64,000 nucleotides of DNA from Siphonodentalium dalli (GCA_032622095.1 CP136066.1:50378911-50442910), one strand, 5' to 3'. Shown: positions 9,444-18,610, numbered from the stretch's first letter. Notes: generated from the sequence alone by a model not told the origin. Program-made: numbers and translations.

Positions 9444-9511
9444 TTATGAATTGAACAATCGTGTTTTGTTTTATCAGCTATGAAAGAGTAACCTTTTGGG
9501 GAAATGTGGGT

Positions 9512-9527
9512 GGCCCTGAAAAGGGCC
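9512..9527 (-). terminator. Histone-mRNA-like 3' stem-loop (minus)
   Basis: On the minus strand: GGCCCTTTTCAGGGCC followed directly by ACCCAC. A six-base-pair stem with TTTC loop and ACCCA flank matches the replication-dependent histone 3' stem-loop (GGYYYTTTTCAGRRCC-ACCCA). It lies 19 bases after the stop codon of the gene at 9547-9900, the normal histone spacing. Known role of the family element: SLBP binding and U7-dependent cleavage without polyadenylation; its action here is inferred. Confidence 0.75.
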
Positions 9528-9546
9528 GTTTTCTCTTTTCCAGGAT

Positions 9547-9900
9547 TCATAAGAATTCTGACAAATCAGGATATATCCCGTTGGGATTAATTGTCACAGA
9601 CCAAATAGGATTTGATCTGTGCGCCGCACCAGCCTGAGCAAAGCTGTCAATTGCTGCATTGCACAGATCTTTCTTCTTGATCTGTGATAAGATCTCCACG
9701 AGATCAAGATTGCTTGATTCTTGAACATCACATACTTTAGGCAATGGTCGTCGGCGAGCCAAAAAATCTCTTATCATCTGCTTCTGAACCATACTTTGTT
9801 TAGGAGAATCCTGCCATTTCCTATATCTTCTTATTTCCGTCTCCTCTGACGAATCTCTCTTCCTCCACAACTTCTTGAGAAATTTCTTTAAAGACGGCAT
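9547..9900 (-). CDS. Unknown basic protein with histone-like 3' end
   Basis: A 117-residue protein starting at ATG 9900 (MPSLKKFLKKLWRKRD). The first 15 residues form a strongly basic amphipathic stretch, the middle is charged (SSEETEIRRYRKWQD, FLARRRPLPK), and the end is less charged (SNPIWSVTINPNGIYPDL). I recognise no family. It is divergently paired with the plus-strand gene at 10514-10732 across a shared noncoding module, and its 3' end has a histone-type stem-loop. The frame is intact and the start is unambiguous. A nucleic-acid or membrane-binding N-terminus is plausible but unproven. Confidence 0.55.
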   Translation of the reverse strand: MPSLKKFLKKLWRKRDSSEETEIRRYRKWQDSPKQSMVQKQMIRDFLARRRPLPKVCDVQESSNLDLVEILSQIKKKDLCNAAIDSFAQAGAAHRSNPIWSVTINPNGIYPDLSEFL

Positions 9901-9924
9901 AATGAATGAAGTTCACTGAAAAAG

Positions 9925-10513
9925 TGAAAATATTTGTATACATTTGACACGGGCGACAATGAAATCACATGTCGCGTTGGCGTTAAAATTGACAAATATT
10001 TCCTGACGTTATGTTTTTTCAGAGACGGATCAACATGCATATTTTTCTTGATCATTATTGCATAGCGATCAAACAAATGTTTTTAATTTCGTTAGATCAT
10101 TATCTATTATTTGGTACACATGATTGATATATTTATTACCTCGTTAGGAAAATATGGAATGTTTTTCTAGTTTTTGTTTTTGGAATTGTACATATTTTAT
10201 ACATAAAAACTGAACACAAGAAACATACTGAACATTTTTCTTGATCATTGCATTTGATAACTTTACTTGGTCATCGTTTATGAACGAAGATGAATTCATA
10301 TGTTAAAACATCTTAATTAATTGTATATACTATCATGAATTTAATCTATAACATATCGAAATGGTGAAACTAACAGATAATGCACTGAAAAGAAACACAA
10401 CGTCAGGAAACATTTGTCATTTTTAACGTCAAAGTATTATGTGCTTTCTCTACCGCCCGCGCAATCGTGATACAAGTTCAAGACGGATCTTCAGACTTAT
10501 TCTGCATTCAAAG
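9925..10513. promoter_or_regulatory. Shared divergent intergenic module, copy A
   Basis: About 590 bases between a minus-strand and a plus-strand gene. It starts AAAATATTTGTATACATTTG and ends with the leader TTATTCTGCATTCAAAG just before an ATG. Near its two ends are inverted copies of a 40-base element (9978-10021 and 10391-10435, core TTGACAAATATTTCCTGACGTT), one facing each gene, as expected for a bidirectional promoter. Nearly the same sequence recurs at 11572-11863 and 11866-12437. No reading frame of note lies inside. Confidence 0.75.
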
Positions 10514-10732
10514 ATGACTGCAATACCCGAACCCTTGATGGCGATACTGAGAGGATCTATGGGGATAACACCGCAGATAATGTGGGGCAGGTACGCAAGA
10601 GAAGTGACCGACCGTTCAAAGCTGATCATGCAAAAAAGAACAGCAACCATACCAACAGAGTCTAGCTGTCCTATTTTATCTGAGGCGGGGCAACAAAAGC
10701 AAAATTTTCACTCTGAGAAAATTGGGGAGTGA
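10514..10732 (+). CDS. Unknown 72-residue protein with histone-like 3' end
   Basis: The ATG at 10514 (MTAIPEPLMAILRG) is chosen because the leader before it is conserved with the leader of the gene at 12438; an ATG-initiated longer reading from 10439 would translate that leader. The protein is mildly basic with no recognised domain. Two histone-like stem-loops follow 20 and 47 bases after the stop. It is divergent from the gene at 9547-9900. It shares the first three residues and the whole upstream region with the gene at 12438 but little else. Could be a truncated form of a longer ancestral gene. Confidence 0.45.
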   Translation: MTAIPEPLMAILRGSMGITPQIMWGRYAREVTDRSKLIMQKRTATIPTESSCPILSEAGQQKQNFHSEKIGE

Positions 10733-10752
10733 ATTTTGATGTCGTACAAAAC

Positions 10753-10768
10753 GGCCCTTTTCAGGGCC
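10753..10768 (+). terminator. Histone-like 3' stem-loop (plus), first of two
   Basis: GGCCCTTTTCAGGGCC, perfect six-base-pair stem and TTTC loop, 21 bases after the stop of the 10514-10732 gene. The 3' flank is AAAACA and not ACCCA. Confidence 0.7.
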
Positions 10769-10779
10769 AAAACAAAAAC

Positions 10780-10795
10780 GGTTCTTTTCAGGACC
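10780..10795 (+). terminator. Histone-like 3' stem-loop (plus), second of two
   Basis: GGTTCTTTTCAGGACC, stem with one G-T pair, flank AACCA. About 14 bases further on lies CAAAAAGAAAAAC, which resembles the purine-rich histone downstream element that pairs with U7 snRNA. Two stem-loops in tandem are unusual. Confidence 0.65.
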
Positions 10796-10915
10796 AACCA
10801 ATTTTTTCAAAAAGAAAAACTTTTAGCATTGCTTAAGAACTAATAATGTTCATTGTACCCTATGTTTCGTTTTGAAAAAATCACGCCACGAATAATTTAA
10901 AACAAAATATACTTG
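10796..10915. other. Short gene-free stretch
   Basis: AT-rich, between the second plus-strand stem-loop and the repeated 3'-end module. Apart from the purine-rich CAAAAAGAAAAAC near its start I see no feature. Confidence 0.5.
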
Positions 10916-11036
10916 CAAATATTTGTTGTTGAATAAATTATGAAATGAACAATCGTGTTTTGTTTTTTTCAGCTATGAAAGAGTAACCTTTTGGGAAATG
11001 TGTGTGGCCCTGAAAAGGGCCGTTTTAAATTTATCA
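10916..11036. repeat. Convergent 3'-end module, copy 2
   Basis: Second copy of the 9428-9545 block, with AATAAA at 10932-10937 and a minus-strand stem-loop at 11006-11021. Here the AATAAA follows no clear plus-strand gene, so the block was probably duplicated as a unit. Confidence 0.85.
11006..11021 (-). terminator. Histone-like 3' stem-loop (minus)
   Basis: On the minus strand GGCCCTTTTCAGGGCC then ACACAC, 22 bases after the stop of the gene at 11044-11532. Confidence 0.7.
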
Positions 11037-11043
11037 TCTGACT

Positions 11044-11532
11044 TTAACACCGTTTTGTGTTTTTCTTATATCTTGACATATCTTTCCCATGAGAACCGAG
11101 AGCTTTTGCGAATTCATCACAATTCTCTGTATTTCTAGATTCTTTACAAGGAAGATGAAATCTGACTTTTGTCTCAGTAGAAGCCTTCATGACACTCTTA
11201 GGTTGTTTTTCTTTCGTCGCCGATGATTTTGCTTTTTTGATCTGTTTCTGCTCTTTCGATCTCTCAACATCATGAGCCCTGATTGGGATATCTATCTGTT
11301 CTGCAACGAAACGAAGATTCACTTTCACTTCTTGATGCGTTACTTGCGTTTTCACGTCAATATCCCTGCGAAGACATCTTAGTTCATCTAAAATCGCTTT
11401 TAAAATGAGTGTATCACCACCTATAGTCATTGTCGTATTAGCTTGGACTGTTGACTGTGGCGCAGCATATGTATTCTGTGCAACAGGACTACTGTATATC
11501 TCACTCCGAAGAAATTCTGTTAACGGATCCAT
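11044..11532 (-). CDS. Unknown coiled-coil-like protein with histone-like 3' end
   Basis: A 162-residue protein from ATG 11532 (MDPLTEFLRSEIYSS); a TTG-initiated extension upstream is unlikely. Residues about 40-82 (LILKAILDELRCLRRDID and the following segment) look helical with a heptad-like pattern, suggesting oligomerisation. The C-terminal half is lysine-rich (KEQKQIKKAKSSATKEKQ) and ends KKNTKRC, compatible with nucleic-acid binding or nuclear entry. No family recognised. It occupies the same place relative to its shared module as the gene at 9547-9900 does, but the two proteins are not similar. Confidence 0.55.
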   Translation of the reverse strand: MDPLTEFLRSEIYSSPVAQNTYAAPQSTVQANTTMTIGGDTLILKAILDELRCLRRDIDVKTQVTHQEVKVNLRFVAEQIDIPIRAHDVERSKEQKQIKKAKSSATKEKQPKSVMKASTETKVRFHLPCKESRNTENCDEFAKALGSHGKDMSRYKKNTKRC

Positions 11533-11571
11533 CTCTTGATAGCAATGTAATGTAAGGTTGATCAAATTCGA

Positions 11572-11863
11572 AAATATTTGTATACATTTGACACGGGCGA
11601 CAATGAAATCACATGCGCATTGGCGTTAAAATTGACAAATATTTCCTGCCGTTGTGTTTTATCAGAGACGGATCAACATGCATATTTTTCTTGATCATTA
11701 TTGCATAGCGATCAAACAAATGTTTTTAATTTCGTTAGATCATTATCTATTATTTGGTACACATGATTGATATATTTATTACCTCGTTAGGAAAATATGG
11801 AATGTTTTTTTAGTTTTTGTTTTTGGAATTGTACATATTTTATACATAAAACTGAACACAAGA
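11572..11863. promoter_or_regulatory. Shared intergenic module, copy B (truncated)
   Basis: Repeats the first half of copy A (from AAAATATTTGTATACATTTG to AAAACTGAACACAAG) upstream of the minus-strand gene at 11044-11532. It lacks the half facing a plus-strand gene and is followed immediately by copy C in the same orientation. Confidence 0.75.
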
Positions 11864-11865
11864 TT

Positions 11866-12437
11866 GTTACACGGGCGTCAATGAAAACACAACGCATCGA
11901 ACTTAAAAATTGACAAGTATTTCCTCAAGTTGTGTTTTTTCAGAGACGGATCAACATGCATATTTTTCTTGATCATTATTGTATAGCGATCAAACAAATG
12001 TTTTTAATTTCGTTAGATCATTATCTATTATTTGGTACACATGATTGGATATATTTGTTACCTCGTTAGGAAAATATGGAATGTTTTTCTAGTTTTTGTT
12101 TTTGGAATTGTACATATTTTATACATAAAAACTGAACACAAGAAACATACTGAACATTTTTCTTGATCATTGCATTTGATAACTTTACTTGGTCATCGTT
12201 TATGAACGAAGATGAATTCATATATTAAAACATCTTAATTAATTGCATATACTATCATGAATTTAATCTATAACATATCGAAATGGTGAAACTAACAGAT
12301 AATGCACTGAAAAGAAACACAACGTCAGGAAACATTTGTCATTTTTAACGTCAAAGTGTTATGTGCTTTCTCTACCGCCCGCACAATCGTGATATATGTT
12401 CAAGCACGGCAGCGAACAATTTATTCTGCATTCAAAG
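11866..12437. promoter_or_regulatory. Shared intergenic module, copy C
   Basis: Almost full-length copy. Its first 80 bases are the most diverged (ACACGGGCGTCAATGAAAAC); from CAGAGACGGATCAACATGCAT onwards it is nearly identical to copy A, including the inverted element at 12312-12356 and the leader TTATTCTGCATTCAAAG before ATG 12438. Confidence 0.75.
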
Positions 12438-12870
12438 ATGACTGCTGTAAACATAACCGATCTTGACGAGATGATGGTCCGTGGGGTATACTGTAAAGCA
12501 GTGTACGGCGAAGAAATATCTCTATTTTGGAGATGGATGGATGGTTCTGAGAGATGCGGCCGTTGACCTGTACTACACAGAGAGGGACGAACTTGGTGCG
12601 TCGGCACAAGACTTACGACACTCACCACTTTTGGCCGAATCAAGATTGATGGTTGAATTAGCGGCGACTGTTATACAGCGACCTATCGTCATGTTTGATG
12701 CTACCAGAGGCGGCTACAAATCAACACCAAGATTCAAGTCATCAATACCTCTAGTGTGGATCCCCCACGTTTGCCACGAGCATTATTGTGAATGCGAAAT
12801 ATGGATGAGGAGAGGAGACAAATCAATTGAAGTTTTGGCGAACAAAGAAGTTCAATGTGGCGGATTCTAA
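12438..12870 (+). pseudogene. Possible OTU-like cysteine protease gene with a frame break
   Basis: From ATG 12438 one frame is open for 42 codons (to TGA 12564) and includes VRGVYCKAVYGEE. A second frame, open from before 12481 to the stop at 12868, carries VLRDAAVDLYY, ELAATVIQRPIVMFDA, IPLVWIP and CHEHYCECEIW. The order Cys-x-x-Ala, LRDAAV, ELA..I.RPI..FD, HY resembles the OTU deubiquitinase fold, with C19 and the HY pair as candidate catalytic residues, which would need both frames. Either a frameshift has broken the gene between about 12,500 and 12,560, or only the downstream part is real. The OTU reading is weak pattern-matching. The stem-loop at 12890 marks the 3' end. Confidence 0.35.
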
Positions 12871-12889
12871 ACTATAACAAAAATAAAAC

Positions 12890-12905
12890 GGCCCTTTTCA
12901 GGGCC
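12890..12905 (+). terminator. Histone-like 3' stem-loop (plus)
   Basis: GGCCCTTTTCAGGGCC followed by ACTAAC, 20 bases after the stop at 12870. A purine-rich GAAAAGAT lies 14 bases further on, where a histone downstream element would be. Confidence 0.7.
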
Positions 12906-13050
12906 ACTAACTGATCGAAAAGATACTCTTGATAGCTAATTGATATTTTCCAAAGTGAGATTTTCCTTTTGAAAAAAATAATTCTAAGTCCATTTTCATT
13001 TTTTCGATCAGAAATGTCACATCAATGACAGGAACATCTATCCTCAGGGG

Positions 13051-13251
13051 GGAAACTATGGCCCAGTACCCTCCAGACATGGGCACTATGGCCCAGTACC
13101 CCCCAGACATGGGCACTATGGCCCAGTACCCCCCAGACATGGGCACTATGGCCCAGTACCCCCCAGACATGGGCACTATGGCCCAGTACCCCCCCACCCT
13201 GGGGGCTACTGGGCCATAGTGCCCATGTCTGGGGGGTACTGGGCCATAGTG
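13051..13251. repeat. 30-bp GC-rich tandem repeat that flips orientation
   Basis: About 4.8 copies of a 30-base unit (GGGCACTATGGCCCAGTACC plus CCCCAGACAT) run to about 13,196, then about 1.7 copies in reverse complement to 13,251. The copies are nearly identical. Because 30 is divisible by three, false open frames run through it on both strands. It marks the change from the virus-like region to ordinary AT-rich DNA. Confidence 0.95.
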
Positions 13252-13255
13252 CCCC

Positions 13256-14529
13256 CCCATTACTACTCCCCCCAAATTTGTTCACAGACGTAAAACCATA
13301 GTTACTTGGAATTTGTTGCAAATTCATGTGACTAATCTAGTAAAATATATACAAATGTATATATTTTCGTGAAGCTAAGACATAATGACACTATTTTGGG
13401 GCAAAATTGAAACTCACCATCCAAGATGGCCACCAAAATGGCCGCCGGAAGTTGAAAATATGACATTTTTTCACAAATATTTCTAGATCAGTTCGTGCTG
13501 TTTGGAACTGGTTAAGTAATATGACTTTATTTTGTGTTTTGTATATTAACTGATCATTGGAGCAATTAAATATGCAATTATCGGAGTCCTACCCGCTTGT
13601 CATCCCTCAAAAATTCGATTTTACAGAACGCGGTATAAAATTTCACCAAAAAATCACAACTGGGATTCTAGTCATATTTCAACAAGAAATGAACAGAAGG
13701 TTGCAATTAAGTGAGGCATACCATTACCTATGAATATTCCAACTCATTGGAACCCAAATTCTTACTTTGGCTCAAATTGGCTGCCAAGATTGCCGCCAAA
13801 ATATGGAAAATGGTAAATATTGCCCTAGGGTGTCCTGCAATCGCTTACAAGTTGTGGTTAATGTACAAAATTGGCTATTATGCATTCTATACATTGAATG
13901 CTAACATGTCTGCTGCACCAAAGTCGTTTTGAGATCATAATTAACACAACACTCAAACAGGAGCTAACTTTTGACAGAAATATGTAGCATTACTTTGATA
14001 TCTTTCGTTTTCCGAAGACAATAAGTAGTATTGCAGTATTGCTACAAATTACAGGCAGAGTTGTAAAAGAAATGTACATGAATAAGTAGCCCAATTGCTG
14101 AAACCCTATACTGAACTACGTGGTGTGTCTGCATCTGCTTCGATAAATTGAGCTGCTCTGCCATTTGTCCCCGAATGCGTCTGTTCATTACAACACCCAA
14201 TTGTTGCATTATAAGCACAAAAGATTGTGCATGCCAATCGAGAAGATCTACCCCGCACCTATTAGTTTGCAAGGCTGTGTACTCGAATAGGAACACCGAA
14301 CCATGCGCAAAACCGTGTCGGGGCAACCAATACACCAGTTGGAAGAGTCACGGGTGATACAAAATTTCATCCTTGATAAAACCAAAATTTGTAGCATCCA
14401 ATTGTGGGGGAAATAGGTCTAAAGCGTGTTTCCAAATGCATACTTGGAAATGTGCGCGTTTGATGTTCTCTGTGGGTGCTTCGGTGGTTGGAGGTAGGCT
14501 ACACAGACTAGGAACATGGGTGACGTGTA
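13256..14529. other. No gene recognised
   Basis: AT-rich DNA with degenerate copies of a sequence containing CAAGATGGCCRCCAAAATGG (near 13,420 and 13,780), which recurs near 47,350. I see no coding potential beyond short random frames. Confidence 0.5.
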
Positions 14530-15117
14530 TGAGTATACAGTGAGTTGCTGAATTGTGAGGTATATATGCAAGTATGGAACTTATGAGTGGTCGTGTGTGC
14601 GGGTATTGGTATATCTGGAAGGGCTCACCATTGGTGAGGCGTATATGTATACCTGGATTGACTCTATGGTCATGGGTATGGAGAATATGTATACATGTAG
14701 TGGTTGTATTGTCCATGATGAGGTGAATAGGTATACAATGAGTGACTGTATGATCGTCAATGTGGTGAATATGTATACATATAGTGACTATATGGTAATG
14801 TGTCAGGTGTAGGAGTATACCTGGTGTTCATGCATTGTGACTCGTGGCTGTATCGTCATTTGTGGTATGTACGGGTATAACCAAGTATGGCTGTATGGTC
14901 AGGTGTACGTGTATAAAGTGGGTGACTATATTGTCATGTGTGTGGTGTTTATGTACATATGGAGTGACTGGGGTAATGGGTGGGTTGTACACGTGTACCT
15001 TGGGTGGCTATCGCACAATAAATCAAGGATATATTACTCAATAGAGAGGTCATGTCAGATAGTTCTCCATCTTGATGGTGTTTATGTACATGGGAGAAAC
15101 GTTAAACGTGGAATGCG
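14530..15117 (+). repeat. Degenerate satellite, forward orientation
   Basis: A diverged tandem repeat of roughly 40 bases with a consensus like GTGACTGTATGGTCATGGGTGAGGTG-TATGTGTATAC (split here for readability). Spurious reading frames follow from its low stop density. Confidence 0.8.
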
Positions 15118-16365
15118 ATAGCCACCCGTTATCACACAGTCATTCCATATATACATAAACACCACAGAGATAACAATATAGTGACCCACTGTATACACGT
15201 ACACCTGATCCATGACCACGGATGATCATACAGCCATGAGTCACAATGCAGGCACAACGGGTATACTCATAAACATGACCCATAACATATCGTCGCTCCT
15301 TGTATACCCATTCACCTCACCATTGGCCATACGGCCATCCCCTGTATACCTATTATCCACACACATGGTCAAATGGACATTCAATATATACATCAACACC
15401 ACAACAATGACCATAGAGTCACTCCGTGTATACACATGCACCTCACCAATTGCCATATAGCCACTCGCTTCATACATCTACCCTCACCCATGGCACCTGG
15501 TATACTCCTTCACATGACATATTGCCATATAGTCACCCCGTGTGTACCTATTCAAAACATTCATACATGATCATGGTCAATCCTTGTATACATATGCATC
15601 TCACCATTGACCATGTCACTTACTGTATCCCTATATGTCACACCATAGCCGAATAGCCACTCAAGATATACTAATACACCCCAGCCATGTCAGTATAGTC
15701 ACTCCATGTGTGCATATGCACATCATCCATGGCCATATAGCCACTCGCTATATACACATACACCTCGCCCATTACCATATAGCAACACGTGTGTATAACC
15801 GCATAACCTACACATGACCATACCACCACAAGTCGCCAAGCAGGAACACCAGGTATACCCATACACCTGACACATGACCATTTAGTCACTCCCTGTATAG
15901 ATATTCATTACATTTATGAACATACAGTCACTCCTCGTATACCTACATGTACTCATCTCACCATTGACCATACAGTCACTACCTGTATACATATTCCACA
16001 CACAGTCATATAACCACTCGATATATATATATATATGAAGCCCAGCTTAGACCATAGAGTAACTCCAGGTATACATATACACCTCACTACTGGCCATTCA
16101 GCCCTTCCAGATACACACGACCACTCATACCATCCATACTTGCATATTCAGCCTCGTTGGCAATTCATTTGCCCCGAACAAAACAAGGTGTCCTTGGCCA
16201 CCCATTGAGGACGAACTACCTGGTAACCGACCAGCGGTTCCACGAACAAAATTTGGTTGTTCTCGTCAACCCGGACTAGCAAATCAACCTGTGGCACAGA
16301 AAAGCTATACATGTTGTCGGCCATGTTAAATTAAAGGTCACGTGTAACATTGGCGAGATTTCATA

Positions 16366-16445
16366 AAGCTGGGTACCCAACTGTAAATTTTATAAAAGCT
16401 GGGTACCCAACTGTAAATTTTAAAAAGCTGGGTACCCAACTGAAC
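16366..16445. repeat. Three short tandem copies of an AGCTGGGTACCCAACT unit
   Basis: Three copies, about 28 bases apart, of AGCTGGGTACCCAACTGTAA with a perfect 10-base palindrome TGGGTACCCA in each. They interrupt the satellite and are much less diverged than it. Confidence 0.85.
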
Positions 16446-16865
16446 GAAAGGGGGTGACAGTGACCATTTCAGCCTCACTACTGGCCATTCAGCCCTTCCA
16501 GATATACAAAACCCGCACACACGACCACTCATACAATCCATACTTGCATATTCACCTGACATATGACAATTCAGCAACGCACTGTATAATCATACACGCC
16601 ATCCATGGTCATACATGCAGCTAATCCCTATACACCCACGAATGATAATACATCCACGAGATATATACATATACATCCCATCCGTTACCACAAGGACACT
16701 CCCTATATACCCACACGATAATGTCCACCCAGCTTACTCCAGGTATGCATATACACTTCAATCATGACAATACAGTCATTCCATGTATACCATACACATT
16801 ACCCGTAACAATAAACCACTCACTATTTATCCACACACCCCATCCATGACCATACAGACAACACA

Positions 16866-17275
16866 AGATACAAGATTTTATTGCAATAACACCTCAATGG
16901 GCAGTTGCAAGCATATAACATATAATATAAAACATAGATATACAATAATAGCATGAATTAAATAAAACCCGACTAAGTCAAAATTTATATTCAGTATACT
17001 CACTCACAAGTTGTTCTTATAATTATTATACACTTGATAAAATCTGCCGTTTTTCAAAGAAGGACCGGATCATGTCGCATATGATATTTATGGTATCAAT
17101 GTGCCTATTTTCCATTATAGAATTAAATTTATTGTCTTCTGTCATTCTGTGGAAATCGGTTATATACTCGCCTATTGCTGCGAAACAACTAATGCGAATG
17201 TTTTCGTATGCCGGACAATTCATAACAAAGTGTGATTCGGTCTCAACCGAGTTTGTTCTACAGACATGACATATA
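16866..17275 (-). mobile_element. 3' fragment of a LINE inserted in the satellite
   Basis: On the minus strand the last about 80 codons of a non-LTR retrotransposon are readable to a stop at 17026: a CX2C then ETESHFVMNCPAYENIR pattern (residues C, C, H, C), the zinc-binding C-terminus found in several LINE families, then a 160-base 3' end with AATAAA and a short TTGTATC-type tail at 16866. The 5' side joins satellite sequence directly near 17,272, so this is a 5'-truncated insertion. It is a different family from the element at 19728-22140. Confidence 0.75.
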
Positions 17276-17789
17276 CATGAACATCCCACCCATGACCTTA
17301 CAGTCACTCCATATATACATAATCAATACATAGATGACCATGTAGCTATATCCATACACCACATCAATGCCCATACAGGCAGTACACCGGGTGCACCCGT
17401 ACAGGATACACACAACCATACACCATACAGTCACTCCATGCATACCGATTCACCCAACACCTCACCATGATCGCTCCCTGTATACCTATAGATCTTACTA
17501 TGGACAACACACTCATAACCATATAGTCACTCATTGTATACATATTCACATCATTCATGACATACACTAACTCCACGTATACCTATTCACCTCACCTATG
17601 ATCATAGAGTAACTCCCTGGCTACCATCTTGGCATCCATCCTGTATCCAGTTGATATTGGTTTATCATAATGGACCAGAAGAGCCACATATTATGGTTCA
17701 TCTCAGTTCCGTCTCAAAGTTCTGCCCATTTCCTTTCAATAATATGGCCAGAATCACAAAAGAGGTTCTCCGCAAAAACTTTTATTTAA

Positions 17790-17996
17790 CCCTTTCAGTG
17801 CCAAGTCCGATTTTTGTATCAACCCATATTTCCTTGATCATTTTTCAAATTTATTGATTATAATAATGTGATACATTGATGGAAAGAGCTCTAAGAGCTC
17901 TTTCCATCAATGTATCACATTATTATAATCAATAAATTTGAAAAATGATCAAAGAAATATGTTTTGATACAAAAATCTGACTTGGCACTGAAAGGG
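17790..17996. mobile_element. Palindromic TTAA-flanked element (piggyBac-type MITE)
   Basis: Flanked by TTAA on both sides (17786-17789, 17997-18000) and almost perfectly palindromic around AAGAGCTCTAAGAGCTCTTT (about 17,885-17,905). Ends read CCCTTTCAGTGCCAAGTC. The TTAA target and CCC start are typical of piggyBac-type elements. No coding capacity. The terminal 40 bases are shared with elements at 56323, 59417 and 60200. Confidence 0.85.
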
Positions 17997-18000
17997 TTAA

Positions 18001-18279
18001 TGACGGGCGATGCTAGCCTTTGACTGTGGTGTCGTTGTACGTGCTCGCATAGTGTAATCTAGGTCGAAGGGAATAACGTATGCACCTTACTGCCCATGGT
18101 ACACTGCGATAAGTTGGTGCTAGCCTTATATTATCACAAAATAGCCACAGGACCTACACATTAGTCAAAGACACCCCTCTCTCCTATTGTATTCACATAT
18201 ATCTCCAGTGTTTTTTAACTTCTAGTGGAATACGAACTGTCTAGCTCACTATCACCTATAGTTTATCCCAATTTCAACT
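18001..18279. other. No gene recognised
   Basis: Spacer between the palindromic element and a dispersed repeat; nothing readable in it. Confidence 0.4.
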
Positions 18280-18610
18280 GACCGATTGCATTTGATTGTT
18301 AAACATAATATATTTTTAAACCATTGGTTTGCGATGGTAGGACGAGTATGGGTGTGTTCCGGTCTCTCGTGTGGCCTGAATCCATTGGAGACCATAATTG
18401 AAATAAATGGTCTTATGATTGTTTTCTTACGCTATTCCCGATGGTTTTTGGTCACCTGTTTGTGCCGGACAACTATTTTACAGTCTAAATAAACGCCATA
18501 GTCATGCTGGGCTTTGGTCGACCGCGGAAGTGGAAATGTACCATTATGGTACATCGCATTCTTCCGCAGGTGACATATGTCTAGTAATAATTTAATAAAT
18601 TGATATTCTA
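18280..18610. repeat. Dispersed repeat, partner of 54740-55050 (inverted)
   Basis: Bases here match the reverse complement of 54740-55050 over roughly 300 bases (for example TGGTTTTTGGTCACCTGTT and GCCATAGTCATGCTGG). Inside is a hairpin around GTACCATTATGGTAC flanked by CCGCGGAAGTGG and CTTCCGCAGG. Confidence 0.8.

Larger units (their letters stand above)
9428..9545. repeat. Convergent 3'-end module, copy 1
   Basis: Contains a plus-strand AATAAA, a conserved middle (AACAATCGTGTTTTGTTTT, GCTATGAAAGAGTAACCTT) and a minus-strand histone-like stem-loop at 9512-9527. Closely similar to 10916-11036. It separates the plus-strand zinc-knuckle gene from the minus-strand gene at 9547-9900. Confidence 0.85.
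15118..17640 (-). repeat. Degenerate satellite, inverted orientation
   Basis: The same unit in reverse complement (GTATACATATACACCTCACC, then ATGACCATATAGTCACTCC), continuing to about 17,640 with a LINE fragment inserted at 16866-17275 and a small 28-base repeat at 16366-16445. Copies are strongly diverged, so the array is old. Confidence 0.8.

Noticed and set aside
9428-12905. Stem-loops as bacterial-type intrinsic terminators
   Set aside because: The context is a eukaryotic genome, there is no consistent T tract after the stem, and the loop and flank fit the histone element better.
12907-13327. Open frames on both strands with GGYWAIVPMS-type repeats
   Set aside because: They come from the 30-bp tandem repeat, whose period is divisible by three; no start context or other protein feature.
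14042-17640. Many 60-120-codon frames
   Set aside because: They follow from the degenerate satellite on both strands; composition is repetitive (YTWSD, MVMG).
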